From the NCBI GenBank assembly GCA_026770575.1, contig MU657165.1, positions 82,471 through 146,470 on the forward strand: 64,000 bases of DNA, read 5' to 3'. The DNA comes from Pelagophyceae sp. CCMP2097. Lineage: Eukaryota > Sar > Pelagophyceae. This document shows, one piece after another, positions 43,057 through 53,083 of this stretch. The position numbers were made by a program, and so were the translations under genes. Under the pieces are notes generated by a model. It was not told where the DNA came from. It made no database searches and saw only the letters and a program-made list of their open reading frames with translations. How positions within the stretch are numbered: position 1 is the stretch's first letter; the number at the start of each line of letters is the position of its first letter.

Positions 43057-44908
43057 TCAGGGCCTGCAGGGCGCGTCGCCCTTGGATGCGGCGTGGTTCG
43101 CCATGTTTTCCTTGGCGGCCCAGCTGCTCTGCGGCGCCTTTCCCGGGGGCGCACTCAGCGGCCGCGCCTTGGTTGGGGCCTTGTCTCTGAGCTGCATCGA
43201 GCCCATGAGAAGGTAGTAGCACGCCGTTATCGGCGTGTGCTCCGCGTTTGTGATCTGCTGGATCAGCGCGTCGCGCGGCACGCCCAGCGACTCCATCCTT
43301 TGCATGGACTCCCTCCGTATGTCGTCGCGTGGATTCTTCGCGCGCGAGAAATTCGACAAAGCCAGAGTCGGCATGTCCAAACCCTGGAGCCAGGCGAGCT
43401 GCCGCGCGTCTGGAGCGGTGACGCGCCTTGAAACGTCGGGCGTCAAGCAGCCGCGCACCAAGTCGGCGGCTCCGTCGCTGATGCCGTCGGGCAGCCTGTA
43501 CGTCCCTCTTAAGATCTTGCGGTACAGCTCCTGCTGCGACCTCGCCGCGAAGGGAAAGTGGCCGCCGATGCAGGCGTAGGTGACGACGCCGAAAGACCAG
43601 AGGTCGATGGGCTTGCCTCGGTACTCCGTCCTCTTGACGATTTCTGGCGCCATGTACGACGGCGTGCCGCAAAACAGCCGGAGGCGCCGGTCCGGCGCGC
43701 ACCTCGTGGAAAACCCAAAGTCGATGACGCGGATGTTGCAGTGCGTCTCGTCGACGAAGAGGATGTTTTCCAGTTTGATATCCCGATGCACTACGTTTAG
43801 CGAGTGCATGTGCTCCACCGCCATCGCAAGCTGCAAGACCAGAGGCCGGAGCTCGCGCTCCTCGAGCTTGCGCTTGGCCTTGACGTACGAGCAGAGGTTC
43901 CCACCAGGCAGAAACTCCATGACCAAGTGCGCTCGCCGCGGCAGGGCCGTGTCGAAACCTTCAAAGAAACGGCAGACCAGAGGCGAGTCGGAGAGTTTCT
44001 CCATGACTCGAGCTTCCTGCTGGACCCGCTTCCACTGCTGCGGGTCCTTCATCTTCGCGCGCTCGTACGTCTTGATAGCGACTTTGACGCCAGTGAGCTT
44101 GTGCCGCGCTAGGCGCACCGTGCCAAACGACCCGACGCCGACGACCTTTCCGAAAGTGTAAAAGTCCGGCGCGCCGCGTTTCCGCTGCGCCGTCGCCACT
44201 AAAGCGCGCACGAGTGCGTCGCGGTCGTCCGCGTCGCCGTCCGACGCCTCACGAGTCTCCCGCCCAAAGTCGTCGTCCGCCTCGCCGGGCGCCCGCGCGT
44301 TTTCACTCCGCCGCTTTCCTAAATCCTGCGCGGCCGCCGCCTCGCGCGCCGCCGCCTCGCGCGCGGCGGCGTCGATCGACTCGCGCCGCCGCTCGTCGTC
44401 GCGCCGCCGCTGCCCGTGGCGATTCGACGCCAAAGCGTCGTCGACGATGGCGCGGTCGACGTCAGCTGCGCGGCCGACGTACAACCCCGCGTCTGCGCCG
44501 GACCCGCCCGCGTCGCGGCCCGGCGCGCGGCTCGCCGCCGCCGCGCGCGGGGACGCCGCCTGCGGGGACTCCACAGCGACCGCGGCCGGCGGGAACCTAG
44601 GCCGGCGGGGGTTGGAGCGCCAAAGTACGCTCGTCCAAAGCGGCGAAGTCCGCTTGCGGGCGGCGAGCGATCCGTTGCCTCTCATATTGCAACCTCGAGC
44701 TCGGTACTTCTCATATTCGTTGCCTCTCATCCCCGCTTGGTCGGACGCCGGCTCCGGACGCCTTGTTGTCATAATATTGCATCGCCTTTGCGGCCTCGTA
44801 CGACTCGCGCGCCTTGGCCGCCGACGCGTAGTCCTCGCTCTTCGCCGCCGCGCGCCTAACACAGTCGTCCCCAACGTACTCGCCACCGTCGCGGCGCATG
44901 TTTCGCAC
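43057..44908 (-). CDS. CAMK-group (SNF1/MARK-like) serine/threonine kinase with UBA-like tail
   Basis: The main exon (to about 44608) encodes a kinase domain FYTFGKVVGVGSFGTVRLAR, with VAIKTYE, VVHRDIKLENILF, IDFGFST and LFCGTPSYMAPEIV. A helix-rich block follows (RRESMQRMESLGVPRDALIQ, NAEHTPITACYYLLMG) at the place where AMPK-related kinases carry a UBA domain. The ~150 residues before the kinase domain are charged and Ala/Arg-rich. A short upstream exon near 44780-44908 (KSEDYASAAKARESYEAAK) has a UVR-like helical hairpin. It joins across an intron ending CCTAG at about 44600. Substrates are unknown. The 3' end is convergent with BBS7. The 5' end is uncertain; see the next entry. Confidence 0.83.
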
Positions 44909-46196
44909 GCTGGGGCCGCCGACGCGGGCCGCTGCGCCGGCGCGCTCGTTGTGGCCGGGCGGCCAACCGTCGCAGACGTCGGCCGGCCGTACAGCGCCGC
45001 GGCCGGCGTCGGCTGGGGGGGCTTGGAGTGCTGCGGGTTTGCGTGCTGTGGTGGAGCGTACTGCGGATACTGCGGGTACGCCTGCGCCGGCGGCCGAGAC
45101 GGCGGTGGCGCGTACCTAGAGCGACGACGTCAGCCGCAGAGGCCCCTCTGGAGCATTTTGTTTGAGCGGCGGTCTTGGAGCGGGAAACACACTCTCGGCG
45201 CCTCGTCTGCTGCGCCGGGTGCGCGGCGTCGTCCGCCGGTGCCTCGTCGCGGTGCTCGCTGTCGCGGCGCTCGTCGGGGGCGCGCATAGTCGCCTAGCGC
45301 TGGCATTATACGGCGGACTATCGCGCAGCACGCGTACGACTGCCGCCACGAGCGCATCCCCAAGCGTCGCCTCGGACGCCGCCCACCGTGCTGCGGCGGT
45401 CTGGTTTGCCGAGTTTGCCGGCGTCCGGCGCGGGTCTTCGCCGCGCTCTGCGGCCTTGGCGCCGAAGAAGTGTACTGCGGCGCGGCCGCGCGTCGCGCGT
45501 CGGGTGGGGCGCCCGGAGCGGCGCCGAGCCACGCGGCGAGCGACGCCGGCGGAGCCCGTGCCGCGGCGAGCGACGCCGGCTCCGCGGCGACGCGGGCGGG
45601 TGCGTGGCGCGCAGACGAGTACGCCGGCCGCTGCGCGCCCCACGACGCCGCCGCCGCGTGCGCGGCGGCGGATGCGGCGCGCGCCGCCGCCGTCGCAGCC
45701 GCCGCCGACTGCGGCCGCAGCGGCGCCGCCGATGAGGGCCGCTGCGCCGCGGGCCGCGGCGCCCAGGGGCTGCCAAACTTCTTGGGCGGCGCCGGCGCCC
45801 CCGAGAACGGCCCAGACCCGCTAGAACGCTGCGCCTCGGCGTCCGAGTTGCCGTGCACGCCCGCAGCAGCAGCCGCCGCAGCCTGCAGATGCGCGTCGAA
45901 GGGCCACGGCGCGGGTCCCCGTTGGCCGCGGGTGCGCACTGCTTGGAATTGCGCAAACGTTCTCGGCCAAGATTGCTTAGCGGGCGCATCCACAGACCGC
46001 CGCGCAGCAGGGCCCGCCGACCGCGGCCGTGGCCTAGCGCCGCGTCGGCCGCGCGTGGAGAAGGCGGCGAAGGGGCGCACCTCGACGACGCCTGCGCGGC
46101 GCCCGGCGGCGCAGCGGCGCGCACAGGCGGCCGGCCGGTCCCGTCGTAGGGCTGAACGCGCCGTGACCGCGGCGGGTAGCCGACGCGCATGTTCAT
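44909..46196 (-). CDS. Possible N-terminal extension of the kinase or separate low-complexity protein
   Basis: Minus-strand frames here read as natural low-complexity protein: a start MRVGYPPRSRRVQPYDGTG near 46190, then Ala/Pro/Ser-rich segments (KFGSPWAPRPAAQRPSS). A Pro/Gln/Tyr-rich exon after an acceptor near 45118 reads AQAYPQYPQYAPPQHANPQH. The frame of this last exon and the frame of the downstream GEYVGDDCVRRAAAK segment differ, with no clear intron between them near 44930. So there is either a hidden splice, a sequencing indel or two genes. No domain is recognised. I cannot fix exon ends or a function. Confidence 0.35.
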
Positions 46197-46480
46197 CGCC
46201 GCCCGGCGCGCGGCGCCGCGCCGGGGGCTTCTAGCGCTAGAACGCTGCTCGACTTTCTATCTTGCAACCACCGGCCGTCCGTTCCAAAGTAGCGTTAGGG
46301 TCTATCCCTACAGTTCCACAATTCGGGTCTGTCCGTGGAGTTCCGCAGTTCGAGTCCTCGTCCGACGAGCGTCTTCGCTTCTGACGACTTGCGAACCACT
46401 TTTAGACAGCGCCCGGGCCCTAGAAAGGCACAAACGCAGCATTGTATACATAGATTGCGGGTTTTCCAGTACGCTATTGT

Positions 46481-48151
46481 TTAGTTTTCGGCGGAAATCG
46501 ACTTAAATCCCTTTCTTCGAGTGACCCTTTCTTGCTTCGAAAGGGCGCTTCTCCTCGGTGCCTCCAACAGCACCGGCGCCGCGAGGCCCGCCGTCGAAAA
46601 GGCCCGGACGGTGCTTTTGATTTCTCGCGGGGTGAACGCCGGAACCTTCATCGAGGCTTCCGCGCCGATCGCTTCAAACAGTAAAGGCGCCTCGACGCCC
46701 GCCGTGGAAAACGCCCACGCGGTGTTGGCGAGCTCTTGCGCCGTGAACGATGCAATCTTCTTCACCGATTCCGCGGCGACGGCCCTGAACAGCGCCGGCG
46801 CGTACACTCCCGCCGTCGCGTAGGCCCATACCGTATCTGCAAGGTCTTTCGAGTCGAACGCCGCCATCTTCGACGTTGCTTCCGCGGCGACGGCCTTGAA
46901 GAGCGCCGGAGACCGGACGCCGGACTTTGCGTAGACCTTTGCGTAGGCCCAGACGATGTTGGCGAGGTTTCGAGCGCTGGACGCCTTGACCTTCCAAGGG
47001 GCTTGCCTGAATTCTCTGGCGACGGCGAGGAAGAGCGCCCTTGCGTCGACTCCGGCCTTTGCAAAGGCCCATGCCGTGTTGGCGAGATCTGAAGCCTCAA
47101 AGGTCCTGATCTGCTTTCTTGTTTGGAGTGCGACGACTTCAAATAAAGTGGGTGCTTCAAAACCCGCCTCTGCAAATGCCCAGATCACCTTCGCCATCGC
47201 CTGCGGTTGAAACAACGAAATCCGCCTCGGCGCGACCTGGCCGAACTTTTCAAAGAGCGCCGGGAACGAAGCTCCAGCTCTTGCAAAGGCCCAGGCCATG
47301 TTGGCGTCGTCGTGAATTTCCGAAGAAACCAAATGCCGCCGCGCCGAATTGGAGACGGCCTTGAACAACATTGGAGCCGCAAAGCCCGCTTCTGCAAAGG
47401 CCCACGCCGTGTTGGCGAGCTCCTGAAAGCTGAAAGTCCGAAACCTCGTCTCGGCTTCTTTTGAAACGGCTTCGAACAACAACGGCGCTTCCACGCCCAT
47501 CCTGGCGACGCCGCAGCAGGCCCGCGAGAGGCCTTGGGGCGTCCACTGCTTCGGCTTGTCGGAGACGCTTTCGGCGGCCTGCCTCGCCAGCTTGTATAAG
47601 ACGGGCCGCGTGGTCTCGTCCAAATTGCAGCCGAGGTAGCCGAGCCTGTACAGCGCAGAGGACAAGTGCACGTCATTAAAAGAGCCGCCGCCGCTCTTGA
47701 AGAGGTAGAGGATGCCCGCAGCCGTCTCGTTGTCGAGCTTCTTGCAGAGCTTTTTGATGGCCAATGCGTCTTCGGGCTGCCGCAGCTCCCTCGACGGCTC
47801 TTCGCTCGGAATCGCGGCTTCCACCACAACTTCGCGGCCGCCGAACGCCGCGCCGTCGAGGGCTTTCAGGACGGCGTTTAGGTCCGCCGACGCGACTGTC
47901 ACGAACGCGAAGCCGCGCGCGCGGCCGGGCCGGTCCATGGGCACTCGCACGTTCATTTCGCTCACTTCACAGATACTTTCAAACGCTTTGAGCACGTCCT
48001 GCCGCCGGATCGAAAACGGCAGGTTGCGCAGCAGGAGGTCCACCTCCGCGGCAGCGCCGCCGGCGAAGCGGCGCGCCGCACGGGGGAGCCCGTGGCCCAT
48101 CCGGGGCAGCCCGAGGCCCGCCCGAAACGCTCGCGGCCACGACATGCGCAT
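46481..48151 (-). CDS. RRM protein with LANTAWAFA-type helical repeats, probably organellar
   Basis: An intronless 556-codon gene. The N-terminus is Arg-rich and amphipathic (MRMSWPRAFRAGLGLPRMG, then RRFAGG), like a mitochondrial presequence. An RRM follows (residues ~38-112; LLLRNLPFSIRRQDVLKAF as RNP2 side and RGFAFVTVAS as RNP1). From ~190 there are nine tandem ~37-residue repeats of the pattern F-x-x-Q-E-LANTAWAFA-x-AG-x-x-AP-x-LF-x-A. They are two-helix units of the OPR/HPR or FAST-like superhelical class that bind organellar RNA. The last repeat is degraded. A role in plastid or mitochondrial RNA processing is inferred from this class. A paralogue lies at 53084-54427. It is head-to-head with USB1, whose start is under 200 bp away. 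Confidence 0.82.
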   Translation of the reverse strand: MRMSWPRAFRAGLGLPRMGHGLPRAARRFAGGAAAEVDLLLRNLPFSIRRQDVLKAFESICEVSEMNVRVPMDRPGRARGFAFVTVASADLNAVLKALDGAAFGGREVVVEAAIPSEEPSRELRQPEDALAIKKLCKKLDNETAAGILYLFKSGGGSFNDVHLSSALYRLGYLGCNLDETTRPVLYKLARQAAESVSDKPKQWTPQGLSRACCGVARMGVEAPLLFEAVSKEAETRFRTFSFQELANTAWAFAEAGFAAPMLFKAVSNSARRHLVSSEIHDDANMAWAFARAGASFPALFEKFGQVAPRRISLFQPQAMAKVIWAFAEAGFEAPTLFEVVALQTRKQIRTFEASDLANTAWAFAKAGVDARALFLAVAREFRQAPWKVKASSARNLANIVWAYAKVYAKSGVRSPALFKAVAAEATSKMAAFDSKDLADTVWAYATAGVYAPALFRAVAAESVKKIASFTAQELANTAWAFSTAGVEAPLLFEAIGAEASMKVPAFTPREIKSTVRAFSTAGLAAPVLLEAPRRSALSKQERVTRRKGFKSISAEN

Positions 48152-48334
48152 GGCGTCGACTAGACCGTGCGAGGCCCCAGCGCGGCTTCGGGTAGCGCGT
48201 TACAAGCACTCGGGGCCTCTCTCTGCTTCATGGAACGTCGGTCTCAAACCCGAAGATTTTCGCCAAAATGGGTCAGTTCGGCGATCACGACGGGCATCAA
48301 CGTCCTTTGGCGGCCCGTGGGTCCGTCCACGGCG

Positions 48335-48988
48335 ATGCGCGACGCGCGCGGCGAGTCCGCGCGGCGCGGCAAGTGGCACGGCCTCGTCTCACTGCCAGTG
48401 GCGAGGTCGCGGCGCCTGCGTGCGTTTGCGGAAGCGGCGTGCCTTGAAAGCAAAAGGTCGGGCCTGCAGCCACTCGCAGATCTGCACGTCTCGGCTTCCA
48501 AGCCTTTTGCGCTCTGGGCGCACCAGGTCGAGCCCTTCCTCGCCAAGCTGCGCTTAGAGTTGGCGCCCGTGGCGCCATTTTCGTTGCAAATCTCGAGCGA
48601 CGGCGTCGACCTTTCCAGCGGCGACGGCGCGCAGGCTTTCGCCGCTTTGGCCGTCCTAAGCGGCGCCGCTCTTCGCCTCGTCGTGGCCGCGGCGGACAAT
48701 GCGCTCGCCGCGTTTGGCGAGGAAGTTTATTTTGACCCGGCCATTTTTCACGTTTCTGTCGCGGCCACCGAAGTCGTCGCCGAAGTCGACGCGGGCGCCG
48801 AGCAGCCGGCGAAGAGGACCAAAGTCGCCGAACCAGACGCCGACGCGGGCGGCTCGGACGGCTCGGACGACGGCGGCTCGGATTCGGACAACTCGGCCGC
48901 GAGGGGCGCCGTCGTCGTCTGCGTTTCCGAGGTCGTCGTCCGCATCGGCCACAAGTCGATCGCCATCGCGCTCCGCGCCCCGCAGTAG
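48335..48988 (+). CDS. USB1: U6 snRNA phosphodiesterase USB1 (Mpn1)
   Basis: The reading frame has the two HxS motifs of the 2H phosphodiesterase fold: DLHVSAS (His51-Ser53) and IFHVSVA (His139-Ser141). The intervening LWAHQVEPFLAKLRLEL and LRLVVAAADNALAAFGEEVY match the USB1 family order. USB1 trims the 3' end of U6 snRNA and leaves a cyclic phosphate. From the first clear ATG (48335) the protein is 217 residues, shorter than the animal enzyme (about 265). The frame stays open upstream to 48167 and an extra ATG exists at 48230, so the N-terminus is uncertain. A disordered acidic insert (GSDGSDDGGSDSDNS) precedes the last strand. Confidence 0.75.
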   Translation: MRDARGESARRGKWHGLVSLPVARSRRLRAFAEAACLESKRSGLQPLADLHVSASKPFALWAHQVEPFLAKLRLELAPVAPFSLQISSDGVDLSSGDGAQAFAALAVLSGAALRLVVAAADNALAAFGEEVYFDPAIFHVSVAATEVVAEVDAGAEQPAKRTKVAEPDADAGGSDGSDDGGSDSDNSAARGAVVVCVSEVVVRIGHKSIAIALRAPQ

Positions 48989-49436
48989 GGCGCGGCGATG
49001 CCAGTCGCCCGAACCGGGCGCTCGCGATGCCGCCACGGCTCCCGTGAGTTCCGACTTGAAGGCCCTCGCGGGAGCCGTGGACTGCGCCTCCGACGCGGAC
49101 CGCGACGACCGCGGCGCTTGAGCGAGGACCACCCCGTGGCTCGACGCGGACCGCGGCGACGGCTCCTCGGCCCGCTGTAGCAGGCGGCGGTGGCCGGCTG
49201 AGGAGACGAGGCGTCGCGGCAGTCGCGCGTCGACTTGGACCTGCCGCGGACACAGCGTCGCTGCGACGAGCCGAAGCGCACGCCATCGGCCTGCTCCACA
49301 GCGGCGCTCGACGCTATGGCAGACGTCGCACGACGCGCCGAGGCTTCGAGGCTACCGCGACGGGCCACTCGAGCCGCGAGACTCGTGGGAGACGTCGGCT
49401 CCGTGACCCTACATAGGTAAATCAATCGGCGCGAAT
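48989..49436. other. Spacer between convergent genes
   Basis: This 448-bp GC-rich region lies between the USB1 stop and the stop of the minus-strand secreted-protein gene. It is probably 3' UTRs. No gene or structured RNA is recognised. Confidence 0.4.
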
Positions 49437-50589
49437 CTAATCGGCCCATTGCGTGTTTTTCAATAGCTTGATGAGTCTCGATCGTGGGCCGGGTACGGAC
49501 GCCTTAACCTCCAAGAGTCGCGACAGGGCTTTGGAGATGGCTTCCACGTCCAAATGCACGTAGAACGAGACCGTGCCGTTGAACCGGAAGAACCCGTCGA
49601 CGGGGTGGTCCGCCGTGCGGCCGCCGTCTGCTGGGTTGGAGGGGACGAGGCAAGTCAGCTCAGAGAAGTGAACGCCGTCGCAGGACAGGATACGCCGACA
49701 AACGTCGCCAGAGCGCGCCCAACTCCCGTGCCGACGCAGGCCAGGACGACTCGGAAGTTGGACCGCGGCGACGAGACTGGGAAGAGGCCGAGCACCGTGG
49801 AATCGTCTACGGGATTTGGCTTCACGGCGGCAAAGTAGACGTTCGTCGCTTCGACGTTTCCCCCGAGCCGCAAGCCGTCGATCTCGACGGGTCGGAACGG
49901 CGCCTACGCCGCGTCGCCGTCGCGCACGAGTTTCTGCGGCATATCCGTATGCGTCACCTGCACGAACCTTCCTCCGTGGCCCTCTACAAGATTAGAGCGC
50001 GCGTAGAGCAGCAGCCTGCCTTTGAGCATCGCCGCAGAGAGCTTGCCGTCGAACTGGCACCGGCCGCCGTAGCCCGCGCGCCTGTCGACGCAGCCCGGGT
50101 GGTCTCCGCGGATGACGACGTGGAAGCCGCGTCTGGAGGGAATCTGGACGCCAATGCCCGTAAAGTTGCGGCGGGGGCTCATCGTCGGGTTGTGCGAATT
50201 GTCCTCGCCGCTGAAGAAGAGGACGGCGCCGCCGACGTTGGCGGCGCAGACGTTGGCGGCGACGTTGACTTCGCTCGTCAGAACTTTTGCGCCGAGCCGC
50301 AGCAGCGCGCCCGCGTCACCCGCGTCGCCCGCTTCCCCCGGTCCGCCGCGGACGAGGCCGACGAAAGTCCTTGGTGCTTTGCTCGCGCGTCAAGGCGGGA
50401 GACGAGCAGGCCGCCGACGATGGAAAAGTAGCGCTCGCGCCGCTCCACGCCGCCGGCGACGCGCCAGGAATCCAGCAGGCCTTTGGAGGATGCGACGCCA
50501 AAATCGAACTGCGCGGACCGCAAATCAGCAGCGGCTGCCGCGCAACGCGCGCCGCCGAGGCAGAGCGCGCAGAGCCACGCCCTCGGCAT
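49437..50589 (-). CDS. Secreted protein of unknown function
   Basis: The start MPRAWLCALCLGGARC is a signal peptide; an ATG at 50613 is an alternative. Exon pieces in order: AQFDFGVASSKGLLDSWRVA and RRERYFSIVGGLLVSRLDAR (50370-50520); VLFFSGEDNSHNPTMSPRRN; PSRRGFHVVIRGDHPGCVDR and ARSNLVEGHGGRFVQVTHTD (49920-50250). Then come NVEATNVYFAAVKPNPVDDS (49800-49860) and a final exon VSFYVHLDVEAIS ending in LLKNTQWAD (49437-49560). The blade-like motifs, with a GRFVQVTHTD strand, suggest a secreted beta-propeller such as glycosidase-like proteins. I cannot identify catalytic residues or a family. Intron ends are only approximate. Its 5' end was copied to 31593-32109. Confidence 0.55.
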
Positions 50590-50829
50590 CCCGCCGCCGC
50601 CGCGCCGATGCATCCCGCCGACAAGCGGGCATGCGCGCGCCCTTCCAACGGATCGCCGAGCCGGCCGCGCAGGAACCGTCGGGGTGCGGCCTCCCGCCTC
50701 GGCCCAACGCGACCAGACCAAAATAAGCTCGCGGCGCCGGCGGCGCCGGGTCGACCGGACCACCACTGAGGTCCGAAGAGACCGAGGGGTGAGAGGTTCC
50801 TATGGCCCGTGTTCCTCGCCGCCCCCGTC
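50332..50829 (-). repeat. Source copy of the inverted segmental duplication
   Basis: Reverse complement matches 31593-32109 at about 90% identity. It spans the last codons of signal peptide peptidase, the spacer and the 5' exon of the secreted-protein gene. This copy is taken as ancestral because both flanking genes are intact here. Confidence 0.8.
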
Positions 50830-51976
50830 GTATTCGTCTTCGAAGCCGTACCAGAGCATTTCGAGATGCGTCCCTCTGCGGTGCGGCCTGCGCCGCGCGT
50901 AGACGGCGAGCGGGAGCAATACGCAGGGCACGATGTACAGCAGCGCCGGCTGCGGCGCGGCCGACAGCTCTGCGGCGCCGCTGGCCAGCGCGAGGCCAAA
51001 CGCGTACGCGGCGAGTGCAAGAGAGTGGTAGCCCCGGTCGCCGACGAAAACGCCGGAGCGCGCAGCCAGCGAGACGAGCAGGCCCTACGGAGGCGGTCCC
51101 GGCGTCGGAGGACGGGCAAATCGTACGGGGATGGCGATGTCGCCCCTTGCAAGGGCTGAGGACCTGCGCGCGGGGTCCGCCCGTCCGTCGAGGCGCCAGT
51201 CTCGGACTCTCAAACGCCACCACGACGCGCTCCCGCGCGGCGATAGGACGCGGCGTGGGACGTGAAAGCCGCCGCAGCAGGCTGGGAAGAGCAGCTTGAT
51301 GGGCAGTGGCAGCTCGTCCGCGAACGCACTTGCAAAGTCGGCGCCGAACGCCGCTCCCGCCAGGCTCTGCGCCGGGTTCGTCGCGGAGCGCTGCGCCACC
51401 TCGACCATGACGTTGCCTCCGAAGAGTTCTTCCGGGAAGAAGACCCAGAAAACATCGTACGCGCCGAGGCCGCATAGGAATACGCAGGCTACGCGCAGGT
51501 CCGGTTCGTCGACGGCGGCGATCAAGGCCACGCAAGAGCAGGTGCCGAGCGCGTCGACGGCGAGCCAGTGGCCTAGCGACGCGATGCAGCCTCTGCCCGA
51601 CTGGGTCCTTGTGGGTTTGCCGACGCGGACGCCGGCGGTGGCCCGTGCGCATCTATGCCGCGATGAGCCCGGCGCTCGCGGATGCGGCGAGGCGCGTCGC
51701 CATCGCGGGCCGCGCCAGCCAGTGCCGAGCGAAGGGCTCGAGGGCCGAAAACGTCGTAGCGAGCGCGACCGCGGCAAACGCGGCAACGGCGAGCCAGTCG
51801 ACCCAGCAAAAGTAGAGGACGAGGAGCAGCGCCGACGACCAGAACGGCATGGCCAGCGCAGCGGCTGCGCCCAGGCGGCCCGCCGGCGCGGCGTTGGCGT
51901 CGTCTTTTGCGTACCGCGCGTCGTTCGCGAGGCTCCGCCGCACGCCGGCGTCGACGACGAGCACCGCGCAGGCCAC
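50802..51976 (-). CDS. SPP: Signal peptide peptidase (intramembrane aspartyl protease), N-terminus incomplete
   Basis: Minus-strand exons end 50802-51084, 51127-51163 and from 51227 upward. Multiple hydrophobic segments include ALLLVLYFCWVDWLAVAAF. The first catalytic motif is in GLGAYDVFWVF. The last exons give PIKLLFP, then GDIAIPGLLVSLAARSG, and the family QPALLYIVPC (PAL motif). SPPs cleave signal peptide remnants in the ER membrane. The second active-site motif reads S-A-L-A-R-G-D rather than S-M-L-G-L-G-D, so the canonical GxGD is AxGD here. The N-terminal exon near 51976-52020 shifts frame (VVVAS versus VACAVLVVDAGVRRSL), so the true start is not defined. The C-terminal tail is acidic (GFEDEYDGGGEE) without an ER-retrieval KKxx. 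Confidence 0.83.
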
Positions 51977-52020
51977 GACGACGCAACGACGACCGCCAGC
52001 GGCGCCACGGCGCAGGCCGC

Positions 52021-53083
52021 CTCATGAGCTCATCGATATCCGCGGCGGTTGTGTGTTCACACGAGAAGGAGCCTAGAGAACCCCCCAAGAATCTGAGCTC
52101 TGCAGCCGGGCACGATAACTCGGCGCGCGGCGTCCTTTGCCCTTGGAAACCGTTCGATCTCTGGAGCGCCTTGTCTTCTTCTCTGCACGCCCTGCTCGTT
52201 CTCTGCTCGTCCACGTCCTGCTCGTCCACGACACGCGTCGATACGTGAATATCCTTCCCCCCAAGAATCTGATCGGGCCCATCTACAGTGGGCGGCTCCA
52301 GGCCGCCCGTCCGATGGGCCATCCAGTTCAAATGTCTTGCATGAGGTCGCGGGTTCGAGCCTGCTCGTTCACGTTTCTACTCCGCTTGGCATGCGAATTT
52401 GGCTGCTCGTTCTGTACACGCGTCGTATATGTGAATATACTTCCCCCCTGGGGCCGAGCAGACCAATCGACGCGCGCCCCTCGACTTCGAGGACGCACAG
52501 GGCGTGCCCCGACGGGTTTCATGCACTTCTTTCGATGCGCCGCTCGCAGAAGCGCTCAGACGAGTTCCAGCTTGCGCGAGCCCTCTTTGTGCACGGCGAC
52601 AGCCCCAAAGGGAAGGCAGCCCCCAAAGGTGATGCCCCGGACAACTGCTCTTCCACGGCCCACCGCCGCGATCGCGGCGGCGCGGCACTCGAATCGTCGA
52701 ACCCTCACCTCAAGCTTCAAGAAGAGGACGAGACCGGGAACACGACCCGCTTCTATGCGCCTGCCGCTCTCAGGGTGCCCCAGGGCGCCCCGGCGCGTGT
52801 ACTGTCCGCCCGCAGTGCGTCGAGGATGCTGGGTCGGCGGCGACTTGGCAAGCCTGCTCCGCGATGGCGGTCCCTGGCGTGGTCTCTCGCGGCGCGGCCC
52901 GAGTGCGCCTAGCGCAGCCCGTGGCCAACGCTGCCCGCGGGCGCACGCCACCGGCGCAGCCCCGCCGATGAGGCTGAGTTCGGCGCTCGATCCGGCCTGC
53001 GTCGAGGGTGGCAACGATGGTGTTTTATGGTAGTTAATGGCACTCGCTCCGGAATCACCGTGCTTGGCGTATTTCGGGAACGA
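52021..53083. other. 1 kb region with degenerate repeats, no supported gene
   Basis: Two related ~150-bp blocks (about 52130-52300 and 52330-52480) share ACACGCGTCG, a following TACGTGAATAT-like stretch and a CTTCCCCCC end. A third partial CCCCCCAAGAATCTGA occurs at about 52080. A promoter or 5' exon of signal peptide peptidase may lie at the left end. A tRNA-like GGGTTCGAGCC box at about 52351 lacks a full tRNA fold. No protein gene is supported. Confidence 0.5.

Noticed and set aside
52325..52375. Possible tRNA or SINE with B box GGGTTCGAGCC
   Set aside because: A T-arm-like stem exists, but no acceptor stem, D-arm or anticodon arm of correct spacing can be built on either strand.
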